Origin: Salipiger abyssi
Lineage (GTDB): Bacteria > Pseudomonadota > Alphaproteobacteria > Rhodobacterales > Rhodobacteraceae
Assembly (NCBI RefSeq): GCF_001975705.1
Contig: NZ_CP015093.1
Location: 372,001-436,000 of the forward strand
Reading direction: 5' to 3'
DNA: 64,000 bases
A program made the position numbers and the translations under genes. Below the pieces are notes generated by a model. It saw nothing but the letters and a program-made list of their open reading frames with translations, did not search any database and was not told the DNA's origin. Below are positions 55,187 through 63,059 of the stretch, piece by piece (positions within the stretch are counted from its first letter, which is position 1; each line of letters starts with the position of its first letter).

Positions 55187-55340
55187 GACACGCTCCTTTT
55201 ACCATACCCGCGCCAAATGCACCGATCCGGCACGACCTGTCCAGCGCCCGCGTGGCGCGGATCGCTCAAATTGACGGTTTCGCCCGCCCCGGCGCTTCGC
55301 TATACGGAGCCCGTTTGGACCTTCAAAAGGACACAGAGCT

Positions 55341-56633
55341 ATGGCGAACGTGGTCGTCGTGGGCGCCCAGTGGGGCGACGAGGGCAAAGGCAAGATCGTG
55401 GACTGGCTGTCGAGCCGTGCCGATGTGATCGCCCGCTTCCAGGGGGGCCACAATGCGGGCCATACCCTTGTGATCGACGGCACCGTCTTCAAGCTGAACG
55501 CGCTGCCCTCGGGCGTGGTGCGCAGCGGCAAGCTCTCGGTGATCGGTAACGGCGTGGTGCTCGACCCCTGGCACCTGGTGAAAGAGATCGCGACGATCCG
55601 CGAACAGGGGGTCGAGATCACCCCCGAGACGCTGATGGTGGCCGAGAACACGCCGCTGATCCTGCCGATCCACGGCGAGCTCGACCGCGCCCGCGAGTCG
55701 CAGAACTCGGTGGCCAAGATCGGCACCACCGGTCGCGGCATCGGCCCGGCCTATGAGGACAAGGTCGGCCGCCGCGCCATCCGCGTCGCCGATCTCGCCG
55801 ATCCGGCGACGCTGGAGGCGCGGGTCGACCGGGCGCTGGTGCATCACGACGCGCTGCGCCGCGGGCTCGGGCTCGACCCCGTCGACCGCGACGGGCTGAT
55901 CGCGCAGCTCAAGGAGATCGCGCCGGAGATCCTGAAATATGCCGGGCCGGTCTGGAAGGTGCTCAACGAAAAGCGCCGCGCCGGCAAGCGCATCCTCTTC
56001 GAGGGCGCCCAGGGCGCGCTGCTCGATATCGACTTCGGCACCTATCCCTTTGTCACCTCGTCCAATGTAATCGCCGGTCAGGCCGCCACCGGCACCGGCA
56101 TCGGCCCGGGCGCCATCGACTTCGTGCTGGGCATCGTCAAGGCCTATACCACCCGCGTCGGCGAAGGCCCCTTCCCGACCGAGCTCGACGACGAGGACGG
56201 CAACCGGCTGGGCACGCGCGGGCACGAGTTCGGCACCGTCACCGGGCGCAAGCGCCGCTGCGGCTGGTTCGACGCGGTGCTGGTGCGCCAGACCTGCGCC
56301 ACCTCCGGCGTCAACGGCATCTCGCTGACCAAGCTCGACGTGCTCGACGGGTTCGAGACCATCAAGATCTGCACCGGCTACATGCTCGACGGCGAGCTGC
56401 TCGACCACCTGCCCATCGCCGCCGACCAGCAGGCCCGCTGCACGCCGGTCTACGAGGAAATGGAAGGCTGGAGCGAGTCGACCGAGGGCGCGCGCAGCTG
56501 GGCCGACCTGCCCGGCGCCGCGGTGAAATACGTGCGCCGCGTCGAGGAGCTGATCGGTTGCCCGGTCGCCCTGCTCTCGACCTCGCCGGAGCGTGACGAC
56601 ACCATCCTCGTCACCGATCCGTTCGAAGACTGA
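55341..56633 (+). CDS. purA: Adenylosuccinate synthase
   Basis: A 430-residue GTP-dependent enzyme joining IMP and aspartate to adenylosuccinate, the first step from IMP to AMP. The signature [19 protein letters not shown] holds the catalytic aspartate and P-loop, GGHNAGHT the catalytic histidine, and [30 protein letters not shown] and the GTP motif near KLDVLDGF follow. The last base of its stop is the first base of the DUF2842 start, so both are co-expressed. Confidence 0.98.
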   Translation: MANVVVVGAQWGDEGKGKIVDWLSSRADVIARFQGGHNAGHTLVIDGTVFKLNALPSGVVRSGKLSVIGNGVVLDPWHLVKEIATIREQGVEITPETLMVAENTPLILPIHGELDRARESQNSVAKIGTTGRGIGPAYEDKVGRRAIRVADLADPATLEARVDRALVHHDALRRGLGLDPVDRDGLIAQLKEIAPEILKYAGPVWKVLNEKRRAGKRILFEGAQGALLDIDFGTYPFVTSSNVIAGQAATGTGIGPGAIDFVLGIVKAYTTRVGEGPFPTELDDEDGNRLGTRGHEFGTVTGRKRRCGWFDAVLVRQTCATSGVNGISLTKLDVLDGFETIKICTGYMLDGELLDHLPIAADQQARCTPVYEEMEGWSESTEGARSWADLPGAAVKYVRRVEELIGCPVALLSTSPERDDTILVTDPFED

Positions 56634-56863
56634 TGGCGCTCACGCACAAGACCCGCAAGCGCCTGTCGCTCTTTCTGCTGCTGGTCTGGCTGCCGCTCTA
56701 CATCATGGCGGCGGTCAGTCTCGTCAACGCGCTCGGACGACCACCGATCTGGGTCGAGCTGCTGGTCTATGTGGGTCTGGGTTTTCTCTGGGCGATCCCG
56801 TTCAAATTCGTCTTCAAGGGCGTGGGCCAGCCCGATCCGGACGCGAAAGACGACCGGAAATGA
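56633..56863 (+). CDS. DUF2842 family small membrane protein
   Basis: A 76-residue protein with two membrane helices (LFLLLVWLPLYIMAAVSLVN, ELLVYVGLGFLWAIPFKFVF) and a charged C-terminus (DPDAKDDRK). It matches the alphaproteobacterial family DUF2842, of unknown function, often located after purA. Its ATG shares one base with the purA stop. A terminator-like hairpin follows. Confidence 0.88.
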   Translation: MALTHKTRKRLSLFLLLVWLPLYIMAAVSLVNALGRPPIWVELLVYVGLGFLWAIPFKFVFKGVGQPDPDAKDDRK

Positions 56864-56868
56864 CAGGC

Positions 56869-56928
56869 GCCGCGCCCCGGGTTGCCCGGGCGCGGCGATC
56901 ACCGGCTGAGCGCGCGGGCGGCGCTCAG
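56869..56928. terminator. Two terminator-like hairpins between DUF2842 and the glutamine synthetase-like gene
   Basis: GCCGCGCCCCGGG / CCCGGGCGCGGC (56869-56896, one bulge, loop TTG) and CTGAGCGC / GCGCTCAG (56906-56913 and 56921-56928, seven-base loop). They lie between convergent genes, and the second covers the stop codon of the minus-strand gene (56925-56927). No T-run follows, as in the other stems here. Confidence 0.6.
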
Positions 56929-58241
56929 ATATCCAGCGTGTGCTCGCGCTCCCAATGGGAGAAATGCGAGACGAAGCTGTCCCATTCCTGGCGCTTCATC
57001 TTGGCATAGGCGGTCGAGAACTCCGCCCCCAGCATCGCCTTGAGCTCGGTATCCGCATCCATCGCGCGGATCGCGTCGAGCAGGTTGAGCGGCAGCTTCG
57101 GCGCATCCGTGACCATGTGACCCTCCGCATACATGTCGATATCGTGGCGCGGCCCGGGATCGGCCTTGGAGCGCAGGCCCGAGAGCCCCGCCGCGATGAT
57201 CACCGCCTGAAGCAGATAGGGGTTGGCGGCGCCATCCGGCAGGCGCAGCTCGAACCGGCCCGGCCCCGGCACCCGCACCATATGGGTGCGGTTGTTGCCG
57301 GTCCAGGTGACGGTGTTGGGCGCCCAGGTGGCGCCCGAAAGGGTGCGCGGCGCATTGATCCGCTTGTAGCTGTTCACCGTCGGATTGGTGATCGCCGCCA
57401 GCGCCTCGGCGTGTTTCATGATGCCGCCGAGGAAATACCCGCCCTGCTCGGAAAGCCCGACCTCGCCGATCTGACCGCCGCCGTCGCCGGCAAAGGCGTT
57501 GGTGGTGCCGCTCGTGTCCCAGACCGAGATATGCGCGTGGCAGCCATTGCCCGTCAGCCCCTCGATGGGTTTGGGCATGAAGGTGGCGCGCAGCCCGTGC
57601 CTTTCGGCGACCGATTTGACCATGAACTTGAAGAAGGAATGGCGGTCGGCGGTGACCAGCGCATCGGCGAATTCCCAGTTCATCTCGAACTGGCCATTGG
57701 CGTCCTCGTGATCGTTCTGATAGGGACCCCAGCCGAGCTCCAACATGTAATCGCAGATCTCGGCGATCACATCGTAGCGCCGCATCACCGCCTGCTGGTC
57801 GTAGCAGGGCTTGGCGGCGGTGTCGGCGGGATCGGAGATCTCGGTGCCCTCGGGCGTGAGCAGGAAGAACTCCGCCTCGATGCCGGTCTTGACCCGCAAC
57901 CCCTCTTTCGCGGCCTCGGCCACCAGCGCGCGCAGCACATTGCGCGGCGCCTGGGCGACCTCCTTGTCCTCCATCACGCAATTGGCCGCGACCCAGGCGA
58001 CCTCGGGTTTCCAGGGCAGCTGGATCACGGTGTCGGGATCGGGCACCGCCAGCATGTCGGGATGCGCGGGCGTCATGTCGAGCCAGGTGGCAAACCCGGC
58101 AAAGCCCGCGCCGTCTTCCTGCATATCTGCGATGGCCTGTGCGGGGACCAGCTTGGCGCGCTGGCCACCGAAGAGGTCGGTGAAGGAGATCATGAAATAT
58201 TTCACGCCCTTGTCCCGGGCGAAGGCGGTGAGGTCGGTCAT
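56925..58241 (-). CDS. Glutamine synthetase-like ligase (GlnT / gamma-glutamylmethylamide synthetase type)
   Basis: A 438-residue glutamine-synthetase-fold ligase with the short N-terminus of the GlnT/GmaS group (KYFMISFTDLFGGQRAKLVP). Catalytic-domain motifs include KTGIEAEFFLL (metal ligands), NDHEDANGQFEMNWEFADAL, GNGCHAHISVWD and NSYKRINAPRTLSGATWAPN. It makes gamma-glutamyl amides from glutamate and either ammonia (GlnT) or methylamine (GmaS); sequence alone does not decide. The three upstream genes encode a split glutamate-synthase-like complex, the setting of both the N-methylglutamate pathway and the glx/glnT loci. Two hairpins precede it. Confidence 0.9.
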   Translation of the reverse strand: MTDLTAFARDKGVKYFMISFTDLFGGQRAKLVPAQAIADMQEDGAGFAGFATWLDMTPAHPDMLAVPDPDTVIQLPWKPEVAWVAANCVMEDKEVAQAPRNVLRALVAEAAKEGLRVKTGIEAEFFLLTPEGTEISDPADTAAKPCYDQQAVMRRYDVIAEICDYMLELGWGPYQNDHEDANGQFEMNWEFADALVTADRHSFFKFMVKSVAERHGLRATFMPKPIEGLTGNGCHAHISVWDTSGTTNAFAGDGGGQIGEVGLSEQGGYFLGGIMKHAEALAAITNPTVNSYKRINAPRTLSGATWAPNTVTWTGNNRTHMVRVPGPGRFELRLPDGAANPYLLQAVIIAAGLSGLRSKADPGPRHDIDMYAEGHMVTDAPKLPLNLLDAIRAMDADTELKAMLGAEFSTAYAKMKRQEWDSFVSHFSHWEREHTLDI

Positions 58242-58272
58242 GGTCGGTCTGTCCCTGTCTTTTTATTGGTTT

Positions 58273-58345
58273 CGGACCGCTTGCGCGGTCCGACCGGCCG
58301 GGGGCTTTGCCCCCGGACCCCCAGGATATTTCGGGCCAATGGAAA
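58273..58345 (+). repeat. Two hairpins and a family A element between FMN subunit and ligase genes
   Basis: CGGACCGC-TTGC-GCGGTCCG (58273-58292), CCGGGGGC-TTT-GCCCCCGG (58298-58316) and AGGATATTTCGGGCCAATGG plus AAA (58323-58345). The order of a GC-rich stem followed by GATATTT/CCAATGGAAA is the same as at 3896-3938. The stems may separate expression of the ligase from the upstream genes. Confidence 0.55.
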
Positions 58346-58377
58346 CCTGCGAGGGGGCGCAGGCCCATGGGGCGCGC

Positions 58378-59703
58378 TCAGAAACCGGGCTTGCCGGGAT
58401 ACCAGTCGGTGCCGGCGAGCGGCACCTGCGCCATGGCCGCGGCCTCCATGGTCAGCGCGCAGAGGTCTTCGGGTTCGAGATTGTGCACGTGGCTCTTGCC
58501 GCAGGCGCGCGCCAGGGTCTGGCATTCCAGCGTCAGCACGTTGAGATAGTTGCGTAGCCGGCGACCGGCCTCGACTGGATCGAGCCGCGCCATCAGCTCG
58601 GGATCCTGGGTGGTGATGCCCGCCGGATCGCGGCCCTCGTGCCAGTCGTCATAGGCGCCGGTGGTGGAGCCGAGCTTTTGATATTCGAGCTCCCATTTCG
58701 GGTCGTTGTCGCCGAGCGCCACCAGAGCGGCGGTGCCGATGGAGACCGCATCCGCGCCCAGTGCCAGCGCCTTGGCCACGTCGGCGCCGGTGCGGATGCC
58801 GCCCGACACCACGAGCTGCACCTTGCGGTGCATGCCGAGATCCTGAAGCGCCTTCACCGCCGGGCGGATGCAGGCCAGCGTCGGCTGGCCGACATGTTCG
58901 ATGAACACATCCTGCGTCGCCGCCGTGCCGCCCTGCATGCCGTCGAGCACGATCACATCCGCCCCGGCCTTGACGCTGAGCGCCACGTCGTAATAGGGCC
59001 GCGCGCCGCCGACCTTGATATAGATGGGCTTTTCCCAGCCCGTGATCTCGCGCAATTCGAGGATCTTGATCTCGAGATCGTCCGGCCCCGTCCAGTCCGG
59101 GTGGCGGCAGGCGGAGCGCTGGTCGATGCCCACCGGCAGGTCGCGCATGCCGGCGACGCGTTCGGTGATCTTCTGGCCCAGCAGCATGCCCCCGCCGCCG
59201 GGCTTGGCGCCCTGCCCGACCACCACCTCGATGGCATCGGCGCGGCGCAGATCGTCGGGGTTCATGCCGTAGCGCGAGGGCAGATACTGGTAGACCAGCT
59301 TTTCGCTATGACCGCGCTCTTCCTCGGTCATGCCGCCATCGCCGGTCGTGGTGGAGGTGCCGGCCATGGTGGCGCCGCGCCCCAGCGCCTCCTTGGCGGG
59401 GCCCGACAGCGAGCCGAAGCTCATGCCGGCAATGGTGATCGGGATCTTCAGCTCGATCGGCTTCCTGGCAAAGCGGGTGCCCAGCGTCACGCCGGTCTCG
59501 CATTTCTCGCGATAGCCCTCCAGCGGGTAGCGCGACATCGAGGCGCCGAGAAACAGCAGGTCGTCGAAATGCGGCACCCGGCGTTTCGCGCCGCCGCCGC
59601 GAATGTCGTAGATGCCGGTATAGGCGGCGCGGCGGATCTCGGAATTCACCTCGTTGGAGAAGGTCCAGGACTGGCGCGGCTGGGTTTGCGGGATGTCTTT
59701 CAT
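58378..59703 (-). CDS. FMN-binding glutamate synthase-type subunit (MgsC/GlxD-like)
   Basis: A 441-residue FMN barrel protein corresponding to the central synthase domain of glutamate synthase. Key segments: ITIAGMSFGSLSGPAKEALGRGA, GEGG-like STTTGDGGMTEEER, QGAKPGGGGMLLGQKI, and VVSGGIRTGADVAKALALGADAVSIGTAAL for FMN phosphate. With the GXGXG and amidotransferase subunits it would form N-methylglutamate synthase (MgsABC) or its homologue GlxBCD. The start at 59703 has GAGGAC upstream. It lies ten bases after the GXGXG gene. Confidence 0.9.
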   Translation of the reverse strand: MKDIPQTQPRQSWTFSNEVNSEIRRAAYTGIYDIRGGGAKRRVPHFDDLLFLGASMSRYPLEGYREKCETGVTLGTRFARKPIELKIPITIAGMSFGSLSGPAKEALGRGATMAGTSTTTGDGGMTEEERGHSEKLVYQYLPSRYGMNPDDLRRADAIEVVVGQGAKPGGGGMLLGQKITERVAGMRDLPVGIDQRSACRHPDWTGPDDLEIKILELREITGWEKPIYIKVGGARPYYDVALSVKAGADVIVLDGMQGGTAATQDVFIEHVGQPTLACIRPAVKALQDLGMHRKVQLVVSGGIRTGADVAKALALGADAVSIGTAALVALGDNDPKWELEYQKLGSTTGAYDDWHEGRDPAGITTQDPELMARLDPVEAGRRLRNYLNVLTLECQTLARACGKSHVHNLEPEDLCALTMEAAAMAQVPLAGTDWYPGKPGF

Positions 59704-59713
59704 CGGGCCGTCC

Positions 59714-60427
59714 TCAGTATTCGTCTGCGTGGTCGATATTGAAATTGTAGAGCTTGCGGGCGGAGCCGTAGCGCCTGAACTCTTCGGGTTTCGCGTCGGC
59801 GCCGGCCTTTTCCAAGAGCTCGGAGAGCAGCGCGATGTGCTCCGGGCGCATCTCCTTTTCGATGCAGTCGGCGCCCAGCGACGCGACGCTACCGCGCACG
59901 AAGAGCCGCGCCTCGTAGATCGAGTCGCCCAGGGCCGAGCCCGCATCGCCCAGCACCACGAGGTTGCCCTTCTGCGCCATGAAGGCCGACATATGGCCGA
60001 TATTGCCATGCACCACGATGTCGATGCCCTTCATCGAGATGCCGCAGCGGCTCGACGCGTTGCCCTTGATCACCAGCAGACCGCCATGGCCGGTGGCGCC
60101 GGCATATTGCGAGGCGTCGCCCTCGACCACCACGGTGCCGGACATCATGTTCTCGGCGACGCCGGGACCGACGGAGCCGGTCACATGCACGCTCGCCTGC
60201 TTGTTCATGCCGGCGCAGTAATAGCCGGTGGAGCCGCGGACGGTGACCGCGATGGGCGCGTCGAGCCCGACGGCGACCGCGTGGCTGCCGCGCGGGTTGA
60301 GGATCTCGAACTGCGTGTAATTGGTGGCGGGCGCGGCCTGGAGGGTGGCGTTGACCTCGCGCAGCTCCATCTGGCTCATGTCCAGCGGCTGCATGTCGGT
60401 TGCGGTGGCGGTGGCCGTGGCTTGCAT
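59714..60427 (-). CDS. GXGXG-domain subunit (MgsB/GlxC-like)
   Basis: A 237-residue right-handed beta-helix protein equal to the C-terminal GXGXG domain of glutamate synthase. Repeating glycine-containing strands are seen (AVTVRGSTGYYCAGMN, HVTGSVGPGVAENMM, VVEGDASQYAGATGHGGLLVIKGNAS, HGNIGHMSAFMAQKGNLVVLGDAG). It is structural, holding subunit contacts rather than catalysis. Only three bases separate it from the amidotransferase gene. Confidence 0.9.
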   Translation of the reverse strand: MQATATATATDMQPLDMSQMELREVNATLQAAPATNYTQFEILNPRGSHAVAVGLDAPIAVTVRGSTGYYCAGMNKQASVHVTGSVGPGVAENMMSGTVVVEGDASQYAGATGHGGLLVIKGNASSRCGISMKGIDIVVHGNIGHMSAFMAQKGNLVVLGDAGSALGDSIYEARLFVRGSVASLGADCIEKEMRPEHIALLSELLEKAGADAKPEEFRRYGSARKLYNFNIDHADEY

Positions 60428-60430
60428 GGT

Positions 60431-61318
60431 TCAGCGCTCCCAGAAATAGACGGTGGCGGGTTCGGGTTCCCAGATGCGGGCGGTCTCGATCCCGGGCAGA
60501 TCGGCGAAGGCGCGGTATTCGCTGCCGAAAGCGACGTAATCGTCGGTCTCGGCCATCACCGCGGGTTTGCAGGCGATGGGGTCGCGGACCACGCCGAAGC
60601 CGGTCTTGGTGCCCATGACAAAGGTGAAGAACCCGTCGAGATCGGCCAGCGTGCCGTCCAGCGCCTCGCCCAGATTGGCGCCCTCGGCGATGCGCGAGGA
60701 GATGTAGCAGGCGGCGACCTCGGTGTCGTTCTCGGTCTTTGGCGCAAAGCCCTTTTCGGTGAGGATCCGGCGCATGGTGTTGTGGTTCGAGAGCGAGCCG
60801 TTATGCACCAGGCACTGATCCTCGGCGGTGGAGAACGGGTGCGCGCCGAGCGTGGTGACGGCGCTTTCGGTGGCCATGCGGGTGTGGCCGATGCCATGGC
60901 TGCCGGCCATGCCGCGCAGGCCGAAGCGGGCGGCCACGTCCTTGGGCAGGCCGATCTCCTTGTAGATCTCCATCGCCTCGCCGAGCCCCATCACGCGCAG
61001 GCCCTTTTCCCCGAGCGCGTCCAGCGCCGCGTCGCGGCTGCCGGCGGGAATGGTCAGCACCGCATGGGTGTCGATCACCTTCATGGTGACCGGCCCGCCC
61101 AGCACCTCCGAAAGCGCAGTATCGAGCCCGTCAAAGGCGCTCTCCGGCGTATCGGACTGCACGGTCACCTTGAGACCGTCGCTGTCATCGCCATAGATCG
61201 CGATCCCCGCCGAATCCGGCCCCCGGTCGGACATGGTGATCAGCATATCCGTCAGCATGTCGCCCAGCTTCGGGCGCAGGTCTTCCTTCTTGAGGAACAG
61301 CCCAACGATGCCACACAT
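60431..61318 (-). CDS. Class II glutamine amidotransferase subunit (MgsA/GlxB-like)
   Basis: A 295-residue Ntn-type amidotransferase equal to the N-terminal domain of glutamate synthase. After Met removal the nucleophile is C2 (MCGIVGLFL). Supporting segments are GHTRMATESAV, HPFSTAEDQCLVHNGSLSNHNTMRR and FGSEYRAFADLPGI. It would release ammonia from glutamine or, in MgsA, act on gamma-glutamylmethylamide. First gene of the three-subunit set; its 287-base upstream gap faces the membrane protein gene at 61606. Confidence 0.9.
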   Translation of the reverse strand: MCGIVGLFLKKEDLRPKLGDMLTDMLITMSDRGPDSAGIAIYGDDSDGLKVTVQSDTPESAFDGLDTALSEVLGGPVTMKVIDTHAVLTIPAGSRDAALDALGEKGLRVMGLGEAMEIYKEIGLPKDVAARFGLRGMAGSHGIGHTRMATESAVTTLGAHPFSTAEDQCLVHNGSLSNHNTMRRILTEKGFAPKTENDTEVAACYISSRIAEGANLGEALDGTLADLDGFFTFVMGTKTGFGVVRDPIACKPAVMAETDDYVAFGSEYRAFADLPGIETARIWEPEPATVYFWER

Positions 61319-61568
61319 GGTTTTCTCCGTTCGTATCCGGGCGAGTCCGCCCTCTCACCTGAGTGAATAACCATATCGCAAGTTTCGCTACAAGAAATTT
61401 TTTTTACCAAGAGAAAAGCGGTGGCGAGCAGGTTTTGCTGCCTAAGAACTGGGCAAACTGTCGCGGTCGGTGCGGTTTACCGGCCAGTACCGGGCGCGCC
61501 ACTGGTGGGTGCAAACCTCGCCGCCCACCACGAAACACACGAGAAAGTTGCATGACAGCGTGATTGCC

Positions 61569-61605
61569 GACACACTCCGCTGCGGGAGACGACGGGGAGT
61601 GTGTC
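61569..61605 (+). promoter_or_regulatory. Hairpin enclosing the ribosome binding site of the gene at 61606
   Basis: GACACACTCC (61569-61578) and GGAGTGTGTC (61596-61605) are exact complements with a 17-base loop, and the right arm ends at the base before the ATG. The GGGGAG ribosome binding site (61594-61599) is mostly in the stem, so the folded mRNA should hide it. The rest of the gap 61319-61568 shows an AT-rich stretch near 61375-61430 but no clear promoter. Confidence 0.55.
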
Positions 61606-62079
61606 ATGAGTGGCGGATCGGGGAAAACCGCAGCGCTTGAAACCTGGGATACGATTCTGGGGGTGGTGCAAAAGCTTGCCGTGATCTGCGGTATCGGCAT
61701 CGGCGCAGTGTTCTTTTTCATGCGGCTGGAGCACACGCCCAGCCTCGATACCGAGCTGCGCTTCGTGGGCATTTCCGATTGCACCGCCAAGGGCGAGCTG
61801 ACGCTCACGAATATCGGCACCTGGCCGTTCGAGCTGACCGACGCCTATATCGCGGCCCGGCCCGATCCGAATGACGCGGTGAGGCTCGAAAGCGCACTGA
61901 ACCAGACGCTGGCCGCGAAGGAAAGCGTCAGCATCCTGTTCGATCTGCCGCTTGAGCCCGCCATGCTGACCGGCTGGGTGCCCGTGAAACTTTCGCTCAT
62001 CACCGATAAAGACAAGGAGAACCAATGGCGGCTTACAAACCAATGGGTCGATTTCGGAACGCTCGGCGGCTCCTGTTGA
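61606..62079 (+). CDS. Hypothetical single-pass membrane protein
   Basis: A 157-residue protein not recognised. A short cytoplasmic start (MSGGSGKTAALETWDTILG) leads to one helix (about residues 21-38, LAVICGIGIGAVFFFM) and a periplasmic beta-rich domain (LRFVGISDCTAKGELTLTNIG, SVSILFDLPLE, WVPVKLSLI) with two cysteines. The start at 61606 is chosen for GGGGAG upstream; the frame opens further but without signal. Its last 55 bases overlap a lipoprotein gene. Confidence 0.72.
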   Translation: MSGGSGKTAALETWDTILGVVQKLAVICGIGIGAVFFFMRLEHTPSLDTELRFVGISDCTAKGELTLTNIGTWPFELTDAYIAARPDPNDAVRLESALNQTLAAKESVSILFDLPLEPAMLTGWVPVKLSLITDKDKENQWRLTNQWVDFGTLGGSC

Positions 62080-62252
62080 TCGGCCTCGTTCCGCTTGCGG
62101 CACTCGGTGGCTGCGGACAGGGCGCTGCCCGTGTCGATGGCAACGATCCGGACAATTGCGACCTGCTGAGCCAGCGTTTGCCTGCCCATGCGCTGCCGCC
62201 GGAATGCCGGGACGGCGGCATGTCCTCCGATCCGGATCCGCGCACCGTCTGA
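62025..62252 (+). CDS. Small predicted lipoprotein
   Basis: A 75-residue protein with a lipoprotein signal peptide (RRLLLIGLVPLAALGGC, lipobox LAALGGC with C30 as the acylated cysteine) and a short mature part rich in Asp and Pro (NDPDNCDLLSQRL, CRDGGMSSDPDP) with two further cysteines. The ATG lies 55 bases inside the previous gene but has an AAGGAG site at ideal distance. The membrane protein and lipoprotein probably act together in the envelope. Function unknown. Confidence 0.7.
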   Translation: MAAYKPMGRFRNARRLLLIGLVPLAALGGCGQGAARVDGNDPDNCDLLSQRLPAHALPPECRDGGMSSDPDPRTV

Positions 62253-62276
62253 CATCGGTGTCCGGCGCCGTGGCGC

Positions 62277-62969
62277 TCAGCGCGCCTGCGGATAGGTGAT
62301 GATCGACAGGTAGCGCGCCGGCAGCTCGACCAGCCCCTCGGGCCCGTGCGGGGCGTCGGAATCGAAGAGCAGCGAGTCGCCCGGCTCCAGCAGGTAGAGC
62401 TGGTCGCCATGGCGATAGTCGAGCACGCCGTCGAGCATGTAGATCAGTTCGATCCCCTCGTGCTGGAACGCCGGGAAGCGGTCGGAATCGCTGTTGAGCG
62501 TGATGAGATAGGGCTCCACCACCACGCCGGAATTGTTCGACCCGATATGGCCCAGCAGGTTGTACTGATGGCCCGCCCGCGTGCCCGCGCGCTCGATCTC
62601 GACCCCCTGGCCTGCCTTCACATGCATCGCGCCGCGCGGCTCTTCGAAGCCGGAGAAAAGCTGCACCAGCGGCACCCGCAGCGCATTGGCCAGCGCCTGG
62701 AGCGTGTTGAGCGAGGGCGAGATCACCCCGTTCTCGATCTTTGACAGCATGCCGACAGACAGGCCGGTCTGCTGCGCCAGCTCCGAGCCGGTCATGCGCT
62801 GGCGCTTGCGCAGATCGCGCACCTGGCGCCCGATGGCCACTTCGAGGTTCTTTTCGCGCTGCTCGCGGACGGCGTGCGGGTTCTGGGTCAGTTTCGACCG
62901 GGAGCCGTTCTTCATTGTCTTTCCATCACCGGTTGGGGTGTCCCGTCGTGCAGGGGCGGCGGCGGTCAT
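62277..62969 (-). CDS. XRE family regulator with C-terminal cupin domain
   Basis: A 230-residue one-component regulator. The Cro/C1-type helix-turn-helix is near residues 44-98 (IGRQVRDLRKRQRMTGSELA, then LSVGMLSKIENGVISPSLNTL). The cupin sensor domain covers the C-terminal 90 residues (FQHEGIELIYMLDGVLDYRHG, LLEPGDSLLFDSDAPHGPEGL). The plan is that of PuuR-type regulators of amine metabolism. The start MTAAAP at 62969 is preferred for GGAGG six bases upstream; MKNGSR at 62915 is an alternative. It lies 90 bases after the alcohol dehydrogenase gene. Confidence 0.9.
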   Translation of the reverse strand: MTAAAPARRDTPTGDGKTMKNGSRSKLTQNPHAVREQREKNLEVAIGRQVRDLRKRQRMTGSELAQQTGLSVGMLSKIENGVISPSLNTLQALANALRVPLVQLFSGFEEPRGAMHVKAGQGVEIERAGTRAGHQYNLLGHIGSNNSGVVVEPYLITLNSDSDRFPAFQHEGIELIYMLDGVLDYRHGDQLYLLEPGDSLLFDSDAPHGPEGLVELPARYLSIITYPQAR

Positions 62970-63059
62970 GTCAAGCCTCCGTCCGACAAGAACGCGCCCG
63001 GCTGGCAAAGCGCGGGGCCGAAACGGGGGGCAAACCGGTTATGGATCGTCATTCACACC

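Noticed and set aside
59654..61366. A 570-residue plus-strand frame over the three glutamate-synthase-like subunits
   Set aside because: Antisense to three intact, family-length genes; composition is typical of shadow frames.
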